From Cellvibrio sp. KY-GH-1 (GTDB taxonomy: Bacteria; Pseudomonadota; Gammaproteobacteria; Pseudomonadales; Cellvibrionaceae), in assembly GCF_008806975.1 (NCBI RefSeq), contig NZ_CP031728.1:1984001-2048000 (forward strand): a DNA stretch of 64,000 bases, given 5' to 3'. Each line of letters starts with the position of its first letter. The first letter of the stretch is position 1. The position numbers and the translations under genes were made by a program. Under the pieces are notes generated by a model that searched no databases, was not told the origin of the DNA, and saw only the letters and a program-made list of their open reading frames with translations. Of this stretch, positions 45,490 through 56,601 are shown one piece after another.

Positions 45490-46737
45490 TTAGCCCCTCA
45501 CACGGCTTTCGGACGGTTCGGCATCCAAACCAAAAGCGGTGTGCAGACTACGCACAGCCAACTCCAAGTAACGCTCATCAATGATCACCGAAATTTTAAT
45601 TTCCGAGGTCGTGATCATTTGAATATTAATACGCTCATCTGCCAACGCAGTAAACATGCCCGATGCAACACCGGCATGAGAGCGCATACCAACACCCACG
45701 ATAGATACTTTAGCAACCTTGTCGTCACTGCGAACCTCACGCGCGCCGATTTCTTTGGCAACGCTTTCTAGTACAGCAACGGCTTTATTCATATCATTTT
45801 TATGAACAGTGAACGTCAAATCAGTAGTACCATCGGCAGATACGTTTTGTACGATCACATCTACTTCAATATTAGCTTCGCCCACTGGCGCCAAAATTTT
45901 TGCAGCAACGCCCGGAGTATCAGGCACACCGGTAACGGTCACTTTAGCTTCATCGCGATTGAACGCGATACCGGAAACAATTGGTTGTTCCATAGTCGAG
46001 TCTTCCTCATCGAGGGTAATCAGGGTTCCAGGGCCTTCTTTGAAACTGTGCAGCACGCGCAAAGGCACCTTATATTTGCCCGCGAACTCAACAGAGCGAA
46101 TTTGCAGAACTTTCGAGCCCTGACTGGCCATTTCCAGCATTTCTTCAAAGGTAATTTTTTCGAGGCGACGAGCGCGCTCACAGATACGCGGGTCAGTGGT
46201 GTAAACACCATCTACGTCTGTGTAGATCTGGCACTCATCAGCCTTCAGGGCTGCCGCCAGGGCCACACCGGTAGTATCCGAACCACCGCGCCCCAAGGTA
46301 GTAATATTGCCGTGCTCATCTACCCCTTGGAAGCCAGCTACGACAACTACACGACCAAGCTTTAAATCTGCACGCATATTTTCTTCATCAATAGCCTGAA
46401 TTCTGGCCTTGGTGAAAGAACTATCGGTAAGAATACGAACCTGTCCACCTGTGTAAGAACGAGCATCAAGCCCGCGCTTTTTCAGCGCCATACACAAAAG
46501 TGCAATAGTGACTTGTTCGCCAGTCGATACCAATACATCCAACTCACGTGGATCAGGTACTGCCTGGATTTGCTGGGCGAGTCCAATTAAACGATTGGTT
46601 TCACCGCTCATGGCGGAGAGAACCACCACCATGTCATGCCCTTGGGCGCGGAAGCCTGCAACTTTATCAGCCACTTGCTCTATGCGCTCGATGGATCCCA
46701 CTGAGGTACCACCGTATTTCTGAACCAATAAGCTCAT
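45490..46737 (-). CDS. lysC: Aspartate kinase
   Basis: 415-aa aspartate kinase, first step of the lysine/threonine/methionine pathway. Nucleotide-binding KYGGTSVGSIERIEQVADK opens the protein, and the C-terminal two ACT domains (from about 265) give feedback control. The length matches the single-enzyme Pseudomonas type. Lies between alaS and csrA. Confidence 0.96.
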   Translation of the reverse strand: MSLLVQKYGGTSVGSIERIEQVADKVAGFRAQGHDMVVVLSAMSGETNRLIGLAQQIQAVPDPRELDVLVSTGEQVTIALLCMALKKRGLDARSYTGGQVRILTDSSFTKARIQAIDEENMRADLKLGRVVVVAGFQGVDEHGNITTLGRGGSDTTGVALAAALKADECQIYTDVDGVYTTDPRICERARRLEKITFEEMLEMASQGSKVLQIRSVEFAGKYKVPLRVLHSFKEGPGTLITLDEEDSTMEQPIVSGIAFNRDEAKVTVTGVPDTPGVAAKILAPVGEANIEVDVIVQNVSADGTTDLTFTVHKNDMNKAVAVLESVAKEIGAREVRSDDKVAKVSIVGVGMRSHAGVASGMFTALADERINIQMITTSEIKISVIIDERYLELAVRSLHTAFGLDAEPSESRVRG

Positions 46738-46904
46738 TACAGCCTATCCTTCTTTAATTTTGACGAATACGAATTCTGACTAACCAGATCACAAAAAGGC
46801 GCCAATTAAACACCAGTTCGAGACAAAAGTTAACCCAAATGGATGATAAAAAGCGGATTAATCGCACTTCTTTCATTTTTTTGCACAACAAACAATCAAC
46901 AGGC

Positions 46905-49538
46905 TTAGGCGCCCAACTTCTCCTGAACCCAAGGAACGACAGATGCCAGTGCCGAATCCAGGGCCGCCAGGTTAGTACCGCCACCTTGCGCCATATCAGG
47001 ACGACCGCCACCTTTACCGTCCAATTGGCTCGCAACATACCCCATCAGATCACCAGCCTTTACCCTGCCAGTGATATCCTGGGTAACACCAGCAACCAAT
47101 GCCGCTTTATCACCTTCAATAGCCGCCAGCAGAACAACCGCTGTACCAAGCTTGTTCTTGAACTGATCCACTGTGTCACGCAGTGATTTGGCGTCTGCGC
47201 CCTCCAAGTTCAAGGCGAGCACCTTAACGCCCCCAATATCCCTAGCCTGCGCAGACAGATCACCACTGCCCGCAGTGGCCAGTTTGGTTTTCAGTTGTGC
47301 AAGATCTTTCTCAAGTTTGCGATTCTGGGCAACGAGGGCTTCCAGCTTTTCTACCAAGGAATCGCGATTGGTTTTCAGGCTGCGGCTAGCGGTATCAACA
47401 AGGGTTTCTACCTCATCAAACAACTCCAATGCTTTGACACCCGTAATAGCCTCAATACGGCGAATTCCCGCTGCGACACCAGACTCGGAAATAATGCGGA
47501 ACAGACCAATATCGCCGGTGCGATTAACATGCGTACCACCGCAAAGCTCCACCGAGAAGCCATCACCCATGGTCAACACACGCACTGTATCACCATATTT
47601 CTCGCCAAACAGTGCCATAGCGCCTTTGGCTTTTGCAGTATCCATATCACACAACTCAGTTGCCACAACTGAGTTGGTGCGAATTTGATGATTTACCAAA
47701 GCCTCAATGGCCTTAAGCTGATCAGCAGTCACCGCTTCGAAGTGGGAGAAATCAAAACGCAGGCGCTCGGAATCAACCAACGAACCCTTTTGGGTAACGT
47801 GCTCACCGAGTACCTTGCGCAAAGCGGCGTGCATCAAGTGGGTTGCAGAATGGTTTAGTGCCGTTGCTTGACGCACACTGCTGTCGACTTTAGCTGAGAA
47901 ACTATCACCAACTGAAATAGCCCCCTGAAGTATACGCACAATGTGTAAATTGGATGCGCCCTGCTTCTGGCAGTCACGAACTTCGATACGATTGCCACCC
48001 AACTCCAAATAGCCACAGTCGCCAGCCTGACCGCCGGATTCAGCGTAGAACGGAGTACGATCCAACACGACTACGCCATCATCACCTTCAACCAACTGCT
48101 CTACTTTCTGACCATCTTTAACCAGAGCAAGCACCTTGCCCTGCTCAGCCAGGCTGCTATAGCCAAGGAATTCAGACGCCGGGAATTCAAGGCCTTTTGC
48201 GTTGTAATCCACTTTGAATGTACCGGCAGCGCGAGCTCTGGCGCGCTGCTCTGCCATAGACGCTTCATAGCCAGCTTGATCAACCGTTAAACCGCGTTCA
48301 CGTGCGATATCTGCGGTCAGGTCAACCGGGAAGCCATAAGTGTCATACAGGGTAAATACAACTTTACCGGGGATTTCTGTCCCCGAAAGTTTAGTCAGCG
48401 CATCTTCAAGAACAGCGATACCTTTATCGAGAGTCTTCTCAAATTGCTCTTCTTCTTGCAACAGCACCTTCTCAATATGTGCCTGATTTTTATGCAGTTC
48501 CGGATAGGCATCACCCATCACCTCTGCCAGCGCCTTTACCAGTTTGTGAAAGAATGGCTGCTTTTGACCAAGCTGATTACCATGACGAATGGCGCGGCGA
48601 ATAATGCGGCGCAATACATAACCACGCCCCTCATTGGAAGGCAAAACACCATCGCTAACAAGGAAAGAACAGGAACGGATATGGTCTGCAATCACGCGCA
48701 GTGATTTGTTTTCCATATCGTGATTACCGGTTGCCTCTGCGGCCGCAGCTAATAAGTGCTGGAACAGATCTATTTCATAGTTGGAATGTACGTGCTGCAT
48801 AACTGCAGAAATACGCTCCAGCCCCATCCCCGTGTCTACAGAAGGAGCTGGCAAAGGATGCAAAACACCGTCGGCAGTACGATTGAACTGCATGAATACG
48901 TTGTTCCAGATCTCGATATAACGATCGCCATCTTCTTCTGGCGAACCGGGAGGACCGCCCCAGATATCCGCGCCGTGATCGTAGAAAATTTCAGTACAGG
49001 GACCACAAGGACCAGTATCACCCATTGCCCAAAAATTATCTGAAGCGTAGGGAGCCCCTTTGTTGTCACCAATGCGGATAATTCGCTCCGCCGGAACGCC
49101 TACCTCTTTGTTCCAAATATCAAACGCCTCATCGTCAGAGGCATAAACAGTTACCCAAAGTTTTTCAGAGGGGATCGCCAACCAGTCTTTGGAGGTCAAA
49201 AATTCCCAGGCAAAACGGATAGCATCGTGTTTAAAGTAGTCACCAAAACTGAAGTTCCCGAGCATTTCGAAGAAGGTGTGATGACGCGCAGTGTAACCGA
49301 CATTTTCCAAGTCATTGTGCTTACCCCCCGCGCGCACACAACGCTGGGAGCTTACCGCGCGATTGTAAGAACGTTTGTCAGCACCCAGGAAGCAATCCTT
49401 AAACTGGTTCATACCTGCGTTAGTGAACAGGAGGGTCGGATCGTTACCCGGAATCAAGGAACTACTGGCAACAATAGTGTGCCCCTTGGATTCAAAAAAC
49501 TTCAAAAATGCATCGCGGATTTCAGCGCTTTTCATCAT
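46905..49538 (-). CDS. alaS: Alanyl-tRNA synthetase
   Basis: 877-aa class II synthetase: catalytic domain at the N-terminus ([17 protein letters not shown]), editing domain with [15 protein letters not shown] and CGGTHV zinc motifs, and a C-terminal Ala region with DHHA1-like ending ([13 protein letters not shown]). Start at 49538 or the next ATG at 49535. Complete. Confidence 0.97.
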   Translation of the reverse strand: MMKSAEIRDAFLKFFESKGHTIVASSSLIPGNDPTLLFTNAGMNQFKDCFLGADKRSYNRAVSSQRCVRAGGKHNDLENVGYTARHHTFFEMLGNFSFGDYFKHDAIRFAWEFLTSKDWLAIPSEKLWVTVYASDDEAFDIWNKEVGVPAERIIRIGDNKGAPYASDNFWAMGDTGPCGPCTEIFYDHGADIWGGPPGSPEEDGDRYIEIWNNVFMQFNRTADGVLHPLPAPSVDTGMGLERISAVMQHVHSNYEIDLFQHLLAAAAEATGNHDMENKSLRVIADHIRSCSFLVSDGVLPSNEGRGYVLRRIIRRAIRHGNQLGQKQPFFHKLVKALAEVMGDAYPELHKNQAHIEKVLLQEEEQFEKTLDKGIAVLEDALTKLSGTEIPGKVVFTLYDTYGFPVDLTADIARERGLTVDQAGYEASMAEQRARARAAGTFKVDYNAKGLEFPASEFLGYSSLAEQGKVLALVKDGQKVEQLVEGDDGVVVLDRTPFYAESGGQAGDCGYLELGGNRIEVRDCQKQGASNLHIVRILQGAISVGDSFSAKVDSSVRQATALNHSATHLMHAALRKVLGEHVTQKGSLVDSERLRFDFSHFEAVTADQLKAIEALVNHQIRTNSVVATELCDMDTAKAKGAMALFGEKYGDTVRVLTMGDGFSVELCGGTHVNRTGDIGLFRIISESGVAAGIRRIEAITGVKALELFDEVETLVDTASRSLKTNRDSLVEKLEALVAQNRKLEKDLAQLKTKLATAGSGDLSAQARDIGGVKVLALNLEGADAKSLRDTVDQFKNKLGTAVVLLAAIEGDKAALVAGVTQDITGRVKAGDLMGYVASQLDGKGGGRPDMAQGGGTNLAALDSALASVVPWVQEKLGA

Positions 49539-49575
49539 TATCTAACTCGTCTTCAACATCGTTGGCACCCTGCCC

Positions 49576-49770
49576 TTAGGCCTGGTGCTGCTCCAGTTCT
49601 TCCGCGCTGAGTTTGCGCGCTTCATGCTCCAGCATCACCGGAATGCCATCGCGAATCGGGTAAGCCAAACCACTATCCCAACAGACCAGCTCCTGCTGCT
49701 CGGGACGATATTCAAGTTCGCCCTTGCTCACCGGGCATACCAAAATACTGAGTAACTTTTTATCTATCAT
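49576..49770 (-). CDS. Trm112 family protein (YcaR-like)
   Basis: 64-aa protein of the Trm112/UPF0434 family: [20 protein letters not shown] and a second conserved [17 protein letters not shown]. Members often work as small partner proteins of methyltransferases or sit in kdsB regions; role here unknown. Only one Cys pair-like site (CPVSKG and LVCWD) remains, so zinc binding is possible. 37 nt upstream of alaS. Confidence 0.88.
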   Translation of the reverse strand: MIDKKLLSILVCPVSKGELEYRPEQQELVCWDSGLAYPIRDGIPVMLEHEARKLSAEELEQHQA

Positions 49771-49848
49771 AATCTTGGGTCATGGTTAGTTAACCGGGGG
49801 GCGGTATCTTACACTGCCTGTTACAGCCCTGTCTCTAGAACCGCAGGG

Positions 49849-51690
49849 CTATTGGGGTGATTGAGGTTTTAAATTCGGCAATTCCACCGAACCTGTGCTT
49901 TCCAACCAACGTTTAACCTGGTGTGTTACCCTTTCATTTGGTTTGATCTGCGGCTCTGAAGGAGTGATTTTTTGCTCTTTCTCCCAAGCTTCCACCAGAT
50001 TGCGCGCCTGATAGAACGCCTGCTCGAAATCCACCCCAGGTTTCAGAGACTCCTTGAAGTACGCCTTGCCAAAGTAGGTAAACAGACTGTCGTCCGCACA
50101 GCCAAAGGACGTTTTTTTAGCGGATGCGGCAGTCATGATGAGCGTGTTGTCATCGCTAATTTCATCGATAAACCCGCCGGAGAAACACGCCGATAACACT
50201 ACCACCCTATGTCTGATGCCGGTTGCCTTAAGCAAATCACCCAACCATTTTGCATCTATATCCCTCAGTTCCAGGCCGTTATGGTTTAGCGAGATGGTTT
50301 TATTTTTACTGCCATGACTGGTGATATATAAAAAGAAAATATCCTGGTTTTTATCCATACGCTCAGCGATTCTTTCAATCGCTGCTTTGATACTGGTGCG
50401 CGTTGCCATAGGATGCTCGGCAAGTGAACGCTGACTGTTAGCGAGATATATCGCGGTAGCACGATTTCCATAGAGTTCGGCGAATAAATTTTCAATAAAT
50501 TTGCTCTCGCGGCGAAATACCTCTTCGGTGCCGTAGCCTGCAACAACCAAACTATAAAGTTCGATTTTCTCCGGGTTTGATATCTGCAATGAATCCAGTG
50601 CTCGCTGCAATTCTGCTTGCTCCCCGTAAAGCGCATGCTCAGCAACTTCTTCTGCAGAATAAATTTTTACGTCACTACCACCATCAACAAGGCGATTGTA
50701 GCTCCAGCGGCCGGTAATTTTACTGACACCATCGATAGGCTCCTTATAGATCAAGGTACCAGCGCCGTGTTTTTGTCCATAAGAAAATTCCCCTTCATAG
50801 ATATCGCCATTTTTGGCAATTAATTTTCCCTTGCCGGAATATTTTCCAAATTCAAATTCACCGGTGTACTGCTGCCCATCTTTTTCAAGATAGCTGCCCT
50901 GCCCTTCCAGCAAGCCATGTTCGAATTCACCCTGCCATTGATTGCCTTTTTTATTGGTTTGCATTCCCTGTCCACTCAACGCCCAGCTGTTGAACTGCCC
51001 TATGAATACATCGCCATCAGTACCCGTGTAAGTCCCCTCACCGGTAAATGAATCATTCACAAATTCACCACTGTAACTATTGCCTTGTTCATCGGTGAAT
51101 ACGCCTTTTCCCTGCATTTTTCCGTTAACAAATTCACCGATATATTTGGAACCGGCGCGAATTAATTCACCCTTTCCGGTAAGCACGCCATTCACAACAT
51201 CACCGGAATAAGTTGATTTATCCGCGAAAAACCACTGACCTTTACCATTTGGCCGACTCTTCACAAAATCACCCAAATAATAAGAACCATCTGGATAGTT
51301 CAATTTACCCTTACCCTGAAACTGATTCGCTTTAAATTCACCGCTGTAACGTGAGCCATCGGCATACACCAATTCACCTTGTCCTTCCATTTCCCCCGCA
51401 ACAAAATTGCCGCGATAAACACCCGAGGAAGCACTGGCTAATGTTCCCTGTCCATGAAAGAGACCATCAACAAAATTGCCTTCATAAGTATCACCATTTT
51501 TCCATTGCATACGCCCATTGCCATCCAATTGCCCCTGCTCATTTAATCCACCTACATAGGTTGAGCCATCGGCAAAACTGAGCGATGGAGAAAATGTGTG
51601 GCGCAAATGATTAAAGGTCCCTTGCACAGAGATCAAACCCACAATCACGCCGACAAAAAATATTGCACCAACTTGCACAAAACGTTTCAT
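49849..51690 (-). CDS. MORN-repeat protein fused to caspase-like peptidase C13
   Basis: 613 aa. An N-terminal signal anchor (QVGAIFFVGVIVGLISV) is followed by about 12 MORN repeats (residues about 42-315; typical unit YEGNFVDGLFHGQGTL) and a C-terminal peptidase C13 (legumain-like, clan CD) domain from about 375. The catalytic His459 is in YITSHGSKN and Cys502 in VLSACFSGGF, both present, so it should be active. The anchor places the protein in the periplasm or on the inner membrane. MORN repeats bind lipids or proteins elsewhere; the substrate is unknown. Confidence 0.88.
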   Translation of the reverse strand: MKRFVQVGAIFFVGVIVGLISVQGTFNHLRHTFSPSLSFADGSTYVGGLNEQGQLDGNGRMQWKNGDTYEGNFVDGLFHGQGTLASASSGVYRGNFVAGEMEGQGELVYADGSRYSGEFKANQFQGKGKLNYPDGSYYLGDFVKSRPNGKGQWFFADKSTYSGDVVNGVLTGKGELIRAGSKYIGEFVNGKMQGKGVFTDEQGNSYSGEFVNDSFTGEGTYTGTDGDVFIGQFNSWALSGQGMQTNKKGNQWQGEFEHGLLEGQGSYLEKDGQQYTGEFEFGKYSGKGKLIAKNGDIYEGEFSYGQKHGAGTLIYKEPIDGVSKITGRWSYNRLVDGGSDVKIYSAEEVAEHALYGEQAELQRALDSLQISNPEKIELYSLVVAGYGTEEVFRRESKFIENLFAELYGNRATAIYLANSQRSLAEHPMATRTSIKAAIERIAERMDKNQDIFFLYITSHGSKNKTISLNHNGLELRDIDAKWLGDLLKATGIRHRVVVLSACFSGGFIDEISDDNTLIMTAASAKKTSFGCADDSLFTYFGKAYFKESLKPGVDFEQAFYQARNLVEAWEKEQKITPSEPQIKPNERVTHQVKRWLESTGSVELPNLKPQSPQ

Positions 51691-51725
51691 AGCACTCCTG
51701 CTTCACTCAATGAAAAATATCCTGC

Positions 51726-52532
51726 TTAATTTGCCGGCATTGGGTCAACCAATAATTGCGGATCGACACGCTCTTCAAACCAGTTCATCCGCCAATCAAG
51801 GTGCGCACCTGTGGCGCGCCCGGTTTTTCCAACTTTTGCAATAGTTTGTCCCTGGGTAATTGCATCGCCCTGTTTTACCAAAATTTCGCTCAAATGAATA
51901 AAAGTCGATGACAGACCGTGCCCGTGATCGATAATCAATGTTCCACCAGAAAAAAACATATCCGGATGTACCAGCGTTACAACACCGCCCGCTGGCGCAA
52001 CAACCAAAGTGCCGACGGGTTTGGCAATATCGACACCGTAATGCGGAGAATTAGGTACACCATTGTAAATTCGTTGACTACCGTACACACCGGTAATCGG
52101 GCCAACTAACGGCCACTGGAATTTTTGTGCAAAAAAAGTGAGCGGTAAATCGCCTTTACGTGCATCGGCTGCCATCTGGGCCTCGCGTTTTGCGCGCTCC
52201 ACCTGAGCGGGATCGGGGTCTACCGTTTGCTGCGGAACACCGGTTACTTTTTGGATATTGTACTTGCGCTGTTTAACAGAAAACGCCAGCTCGGTGCGAC
52301 TGCCATCGGCATTGATCGCTACCAGAATTGCTTTGGGTTTTGCATCGCGCCCCAAACCAACAACAAACTCACCCTGCGGCGATAAGTGCAATTTCTTACC
52401 CTGGTATTCTATCTGGACCCCTGCAGGCGCCTTGCCAATAATTACTCCACCTTGTTGCCACTGCCCGCGCAACTCCATTGCCAATGCAGGAATAACTAAC
52501 AAGGATAAAAATACTGCCACAACCAGCTTCAT
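51726..52532 (-). CDS. M23 family metallopeptidase (LytM-like)
   Basis: 268-aa exported zinc peptidase that cuts peptidoglycan cross-links or activates amidases. Signal peptide MKLVVAVFLSLLVIPALAME, a small beta domain (25-85), then the LytM domain with HYGVDIAKPVGT (first zinc ligands) and LIIDHGHGLSSTFIHLSE, and the final H-x-D pair HLDWRMNW. All expected ligands are present. Confidence 0.92.
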   Translation of the reverse strand: MKLVVAVFLSLLVIPALAMELRGQWQQGGVIIGKAPAGVQIEYQGKKLHLSPQGEFVVGLGRDAKPKAILVAINADGSRTELAFSVKQRKYNIQKVTGVPQQTVDPDPAQVERAKREAQMAADARKGDLPLTFFAQKFQWPLVGPITGVYGSQRIYNGVPNSPHYGVDIAKPVGTLVVAPAGGVVTLVHPDMFFSGGTLIIDHGHGLSSTFIHLSEILVKQGDAITQGQTIAKVGKTGRATGAHLDWRMNWFEERVDPQLLVDPMPAN

Positions 52533-52561
52533 AGGATCACCAGATAAAAACGCGGGACAAA

Positions 52562-52588
52562 AAAAACGGCAGCCGAGCTGCCGTTTTT
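52562..52588. terminator. Hairpin downstream of pyk
   Basis: AAAAACGGCAGC (52562-52573) and GCTGCCGTTTTT (52577-52588), 12-bp arms with a 3-nt loop. It follows the pyruvate kinase stop on the minus strand and separates it from the M23 gene. Confidence 0.88.
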
Positions 52589-52605
52589 GTTCAAGCCGTT
52601 CAGAC

Positions 52606-54051
52606 TCAAGCGAGTGTATCGCCTACACGCAGAATTTTCAGCGTGTTTGTGCCGCCGAGCAATGTGGTATCGCCCAGAGATACAATCACCAGATCACCAT
52701 CTACCAAAACACCTTGCGCTTTCAGCATGCCAATTGCACGACTGAAATCGTCTGAGCAAGGAGCACTTGAAGTATCGAATGCGATGGGTTGTACACCGCG
52801 ATACAACGCCATTTTACGCTGCGTATTCACGTGACGGGAGAACGCAAAAATTGGCAATTGTGAACCGACACGCGACATCAAACGTGGTGTACTGCCTGAC
52901 TCGGTAAATGCAATCAGCGCCTTCACACCTGCGAGGTGGTTTGCGGTAAACATAGAAGCCAATGCAATAGACTCATCTACACTGGTGAATGCCTGATCCA
53001 TACGGTAGTTGTCGAAACTGGCGGTCGGATGCTTCTCGGCACCGAGAATAATCCGCACCATCGCCTCAACGGTTTCCACGGGGAAACTACCTGCTGCAGT
53101 TTCAGCAGAGAGCATTACCGCATCAGTACCGTCCAATACAGCGTTAGCAACGTCAAACACTTCTGCACGAGTTGGCAGCGGACTGTTGATCATTGACTCC
53201 ATCATTTGCGTCGCAGTGATTACCACTTTATTCAACGCGCGTGAACGAGCAATGATGCGCTTCTGCACACCGATCAACGCTGCATCGCCGATCTCAACAC
53301 CCAAGTCACCACGCGCAACCATTACCGCATCACTTGCACGAATAATATCGTCCAGTGTTTCGTCATCGGCAACAGCTTCTGCGCGTTCAACTTTGGAAAC
53401 GAGACCTGCACGGCCACCAGCTTCCAGCATCAACTTGCGCGCATAGTTCATGTCGTCAGCTGAGCGAGGGAAAGATACTGCCAGATAATCCACATCAATT
53501 TCTGCGGCAGTTTTGATATCGGCCTTGTCTTTTTCAGTCAACGCCGGCGCCGTCAAACCACCACCCTGACGGTTGATACCTTTGTTGTTAGACAAAGGAC
53601 CCGCTACTTTGGTCGTAGTGTAAATACGAGTGCCTTCAATTTTGTCGACGTGCAATACAACGCGACCATCATCCAGCAACAAAATATCGCCAGCCTTACA
53701 GTCATTCGGCAATTCTTTGTAATCAATACCGACTTGTTGTTGATTGCCTTCATCGCGTCCCAAGGCCGCATCAAGTACAAACTTGTCGCCCACCTTGAGA
53801 TGGATTTTGCCATCAGCAAAACGTGCTACGCGAATTTTAGGGCCTTGCAAATCACCCAATACAGCAACAAAGCGATTGTGCTTGGCGGCCAAAGCGCGCA
53901 CAGTTTCAGCACGACGCTTGTGATCTTCCGGTGAGCCGTGCGAAAAGTTCAGGCGCACAACGTTTACACCCGCCAGAATCAAACGCTCAAGAACTTCCGG
54001 CGATTCAGAAGCCGGGCCCAAAGTACTGACGATCTTAGTACGTCTTAACAT
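52606..54051 (-). CDS. pyk: Pyruvate kinase
   Basis: 481-aa glycolytic enzyme making pyruvate and ATP from phosphoenolpyruvate. [20 protein letters not shown] is the N-terminus, [15 protein letters not shown] the catalytic core, and [20 protein letters not shown] the signature. Its start lies 11 nt after the gap stop, so the two are probably cotranscribed. Confidence 0.96.
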   Translation of the reverse strand: MLRRTKIVSTLGPASESPEVLERLILAGVNVVRLNFSHGSPEDHKRRAETVRALAAKHNRFVAVLGDLQGPKIRVARFADGKIHLKVGDKFVLDAALGRDEGNQQQVGIDYKELPNDCKAGDILLLDDGRVVLHVDKIEGTRIYTTTKVAGPLSNNKGINRQGGGLTAPALTEKDKADIKTAAEIDVDYLAVSFPRSADDMNYARKLMLEAGGRAGLVSKVERAEAVADDETLDDIIRASDAVMVARGDLGVEIGDAALIGVQKRIIARSRALNKVVITATQMMESMINSPLPTRAEVFDVANAVLDGTDAVMLSAETAAGSFPVETVEAMVRIILGAEKHPTASFDNYRMDQAFTSVDESIALASMFTANHLAGVKALIAFTESGSTPRLMSRVGSQLPIFAFSRHVNTQRKMALYRGVQPIAFDTSSAPCSDDFSRAIGMLKAQGVLVDGDLVIVSLGDTTLLGGTNTLKILRVGDTLA

Positions 54052-54062
54052 GATGGGTTCTC

Positions 54063-55070
54063 TTATTTAGCGTTGATCAATGCAATAGTGTTATCCAGCA
54101 TACGATTGGAGAAACCCCACTCGTTGTCGTACCAGCTCAGTACTTTTACCCACTTACCGTAAACTTTGGTTTGCAATGAGTCATAGTTGGAAGAGTGAGC
54201 ATTGTGATTGAAGTCAACGGATACCAAAGGCTCATCAACATACGCTAATACGCCCGGCATTTCTTTTTCAGCGGCTTCTTTCATGGCTGCGTTGATCGCT
54301 TCAACAGAAACGTCCTTCTCAACCAACACGTTCAGGTCCACCAGAGAAACGTTGATGGTTGGAACACGAACAGAAATACCATCCATTTTGCCTTTCAATT
54401 CCGGCAACACCAAACCTACCGCTTTTGCAGCACCGGTAGTGGTTGGAATCATGGATTGAGTAGCTGAACGAGCGCGGTAAATATCTTTGTGGAACACATC
54501 AGACAACACTTGATCGTTGGTGTAAGCGTGAATAGTAGTCATGGAACCTTGCACGATTCCAAACTTGTCATTCAATACTTTAGCAACAGGCGCCAAACAG
54601 TTAGTGGTGCAAGACGCGTTGGAAATGATGGTGTCAGTTGACTTCAATACTTTGTCGTTTACACCGAATACGACGGTTGCATCAACATCGGTACCAGGAG
54701 CAGAAATAATTACTTTTTTCGCGCCGGCGGTAATGTGCGCGCCCGCTTTTTCTTTGCTGGTGAATATGCCGGTGCACTCGTAAACCACGTCAACGTTCAA
54801 TTCAGCCCAAGGCAATTTCGCAGGGTCGCGCTCAGCAGTAATACGAATCTCATCGCCATTTACAAACATGGAACTGCCTTCATATTTCACAGTACCGTTG
54901 AATTGACCGTGAACCGAATCGTATTTGGTGAGATGAGCATTCAGGTGAGCATCCCCCAAGTCATTAATACCAACGATTTGGATTTGGCTGCGCTTGCCTG
55001 ATTCATACAACGCACGCAGAACATTGCGACCAATACGACCGTAACCGTTGATTGCCACTCTAATAGTCAT
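54063..55070 (-). CDS. gap: Glyceraldehyde-3-phosphate dehydrogenase, type I
   Basis: 335-aa NAD-dependent enzyme. Rossmann motif [18 protein letters not shown], catalytic Cys in [18 protein letters not shown], and [13 protein letters not shown] at the C-terminus. It precedes pyk and follows eda in the leftward cluster, so glyceraldehyde-3-phosphate from the Entner-Doudoroff route is used directly. Confidence 0.96.
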   Translation of the reverse strand: MTIRVAINGYGRIGRNVLRALYESGKRSQIQIVGINDLGDAHLNAHLTKYDSVHGQFNGTVKYEGSSMFVNGDEIRITAERDPAKLPWAELNVDVVYECTGIFTSKEKAGAHITAGAKKVIISAPGTDVDATVVFGVNDKVLKSTDTIISNASCTTNCLAPVAKVLNDKFGIVQGSMTTIHAYTNDQVLSDVFHKDIYRARSATQSMIPTTTGAAKAVGLVLPELKGKMDGISVRVPTINVSLVDLNVLVEKDVSVEAINAAMKEAAEKEMPGVLAYVDEPLVSVDFNHNAHSSNYDSLQTKVYGKWVKVLSWYDNEWGFSNRMLDNTIALINAK

Positions 55071-55106
55071 TGCTTTCTCCTAACCTTTTTAACTGATTCT
55101 TTTGCT

Positions 55107-55173
55107 GTAGGGGTACAAATAATTGCACCCATGGATTTAAAAAACACAGGGGCGCAATAAATTGCGCCCCCTA
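55107..55173. repeat. Two similar palindromic units between eda and gap
   Basis: A perfect 10-bp repeat GGGGCGCAAT/ATTGCGCCCC (55149-55158 and 55161-55170) lies next to a weaker copy (GGGGTACAA...TTGCACCC, about 55110-55131). Both are flanked by GTAG- or TAG-like bases. They look like a dispersed palindromic intergenic element and may also end eda transcripts. Confidence 0.5.
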
Positions 55174-55185
55174 CAAACTTTTAAC

Positions 55186-55818
55186 TTAACGCGGCAGACT
55201 GGCTGCTTCACGCGCAAGACGCTCAATTTCATCCCAGCGACCTGCTTTCATCAATTCTTTCGGTGCCATCCAGGTTCCGCCGACACAGTGAACGTTCGGC
55301 AGCGCCAAATAGCTAGGCGCCTTTGCCAAATCAATTCCACCGGTTGGGCAGAAGGTAATTTGCGGCAACGGCCCAGCGATAGATTTCAACATAGGCACAC
55401 CACCCGCCGCTTCAGCAGGGAAGAATTTCTGGTGAGTGAAACCTTGAGTATAAAGATTCATTGCTTCTGTGGGCGTGGCAACACCCGCTAACAAGGGAAC
55501 GGGTGAGGCTTTGGCCGCTTCTATCAAAGCCGGAGTGGTACCCGGGCTAACCAAAAAAGTCGAGCCGGCTTTCACTGCTTTCTCCAAATCAGCTGGAGTG
55601 ATGATTGTGCCCGCACCAATCACTGCATCATCCGGCAGAGCCTCAACCATAGCGGTAATTGCATCCAGAGCACAGGGAGTACGCAGAGTAATTTCCAACA
55701 CTTTCAGTCCGCCGTTATAGAGCGCAGTCGCCAAAGGCACTGCATCTTCAATACGCTCTACCACCATTACGGGTACGACTGGTGCTACTTTGACAATTTG
55801 ATCGATAGTTAAAGCCAC
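55186..55818 (-). CDS. eda: KDPG/KHG aldolase
   Basis: 210 aa. Splits 2-keto-3-deoxy-6-phosphogluconate to pyruvate and glyceraldehyde-3-phosphate. ERIEDAVPLATALYNGGLKV opens the barrel, EITLRTPCALDAI holds the catalytic Glu, and the Schiff-base Lys is in THQKFFPAE. I choose the GTG at 55818 because GAGGG lies 7 nt upstream and it gives the normal length; an ATG at 55866 would add 16 non-conserved residues. Confidence 0.92.
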   Translation of the reverse strand: MALTIDQIVKVAPVVPVMVVERIEDAVPLATALYNGGLKVLEITLRTPCALDAITAMVEALPDDAVIGAGTIITPADLEKAVKAGSTFLVSPGTTPALIEAAKASPVPLLAGVATPTEAMNLYTQGFTHQKFFPAEAAGGVPMLKSIAGPLPQITFCPTGGIDLAKAPSYLALPNVHCVGGTWMAPKELMKAGRWDEIERLAREAASLPR

Positions 55819-55890
55819 TGTATATCCCTCGTTGTTCAATAAGTTCGAAAAACACGCCCTGTTCAAGAGCTGTTCGGAATTTGCAATTAA

Positions 55891-56601
55891 TTACGGCGCC
55901 CAGTAAACGACAACTGGCACTTGTTGCTGACGCAGCACAGCCCGAATTGGCATTTCCTTTACGTCACCGTCTGCTTGCGCCGCGCGCAATACCGCCAATT
56001 TTTCATCGCCGGTAATTAATAAAATGAGCACTTTGGAGCGCAGCAGCCCAGCAAGTGACAAGGTCATACGCTCGACAATTGCACCAGTGACTTCACTTTG
56101 CTGCGCAGTAATCGCTGCGCAAAGTTCATTGGACTCCGGATTTAATGCCTCATCCAATCCCTGTGCATAGGGGAAAAGAGACGCTGTGTGACCATCAGAC
56201 CCCATACCTAAAATAGTGATATCGAAGGGTTGCGCTAATTGCTGATAAGCCGCTTCACAATCTGCCAAACCCTCAGCAGCCGTTTCTGCGGTATTTTTCA
56301 TCCCCACCAAATTGGCTACAGCTGCTTTGTTTTGGATTAGGTGCTTAACCGTAAAAGCTTCATTGCTCTTGTCGTGATCAAAATCAACCCAGCGCTCGTC
56401 AACTAAAGCAACATAAACTGATTCCCAATCGAGATCGGAGTTGCTCAAAGCCTTGTAGAGCGGCTCAGGCGTACTGCCACCCGACACCATAAATGTAGCT
56501 TCACTACGGTCGTCGATAGCTGCACGCAAAGCACTTTCACATTCCGCTTGCAGCGCGGCGATCATTTCCGCGCGATTGTCGAATAAACGCTCGCTTACCA
56601 T
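55891..56601 (-). CDS. pgl: 6-phosphogluconolactonase
   Basis: 236-aa DevB-type enzyme that hydrolyses 6-phosphogluconolactone. VSGGSTPEPLYKAL and ALVDERWVDFDHDKSNE are the phosphate-binding and catalytic regions, and ILGMGSDGHTASLFP is the family signature. Its first 7 nt overlap the zwf end, so the two are coupled. Confidence 0.94.
   Translation of the reverse strand: MVSERLFDNRAEMIAALQAECESALRAAIDDRSEATFMVSGGSTPEPLYKALSNSDLDWESVYVALVDERWVDFDHDKSNEAFTVKHLIQNKAAVANLVGMKNTAETAAEGLADCEAAYQQLAQPFDITILGMGSDGHTASLFPYAQGLDEALNPESNELCAAITAQQSEVTGAIVERMTLSLAGLLRSKVLILLITGDEKLAVLRAAQADGDVKEMPIRAVLRQQQVPVVVYWAP

Noticed and set aside
45802..46365. 187-codon + strand frame inside lysC
   Set aside because: Antisense to lysC; shadow of a conserved gene.
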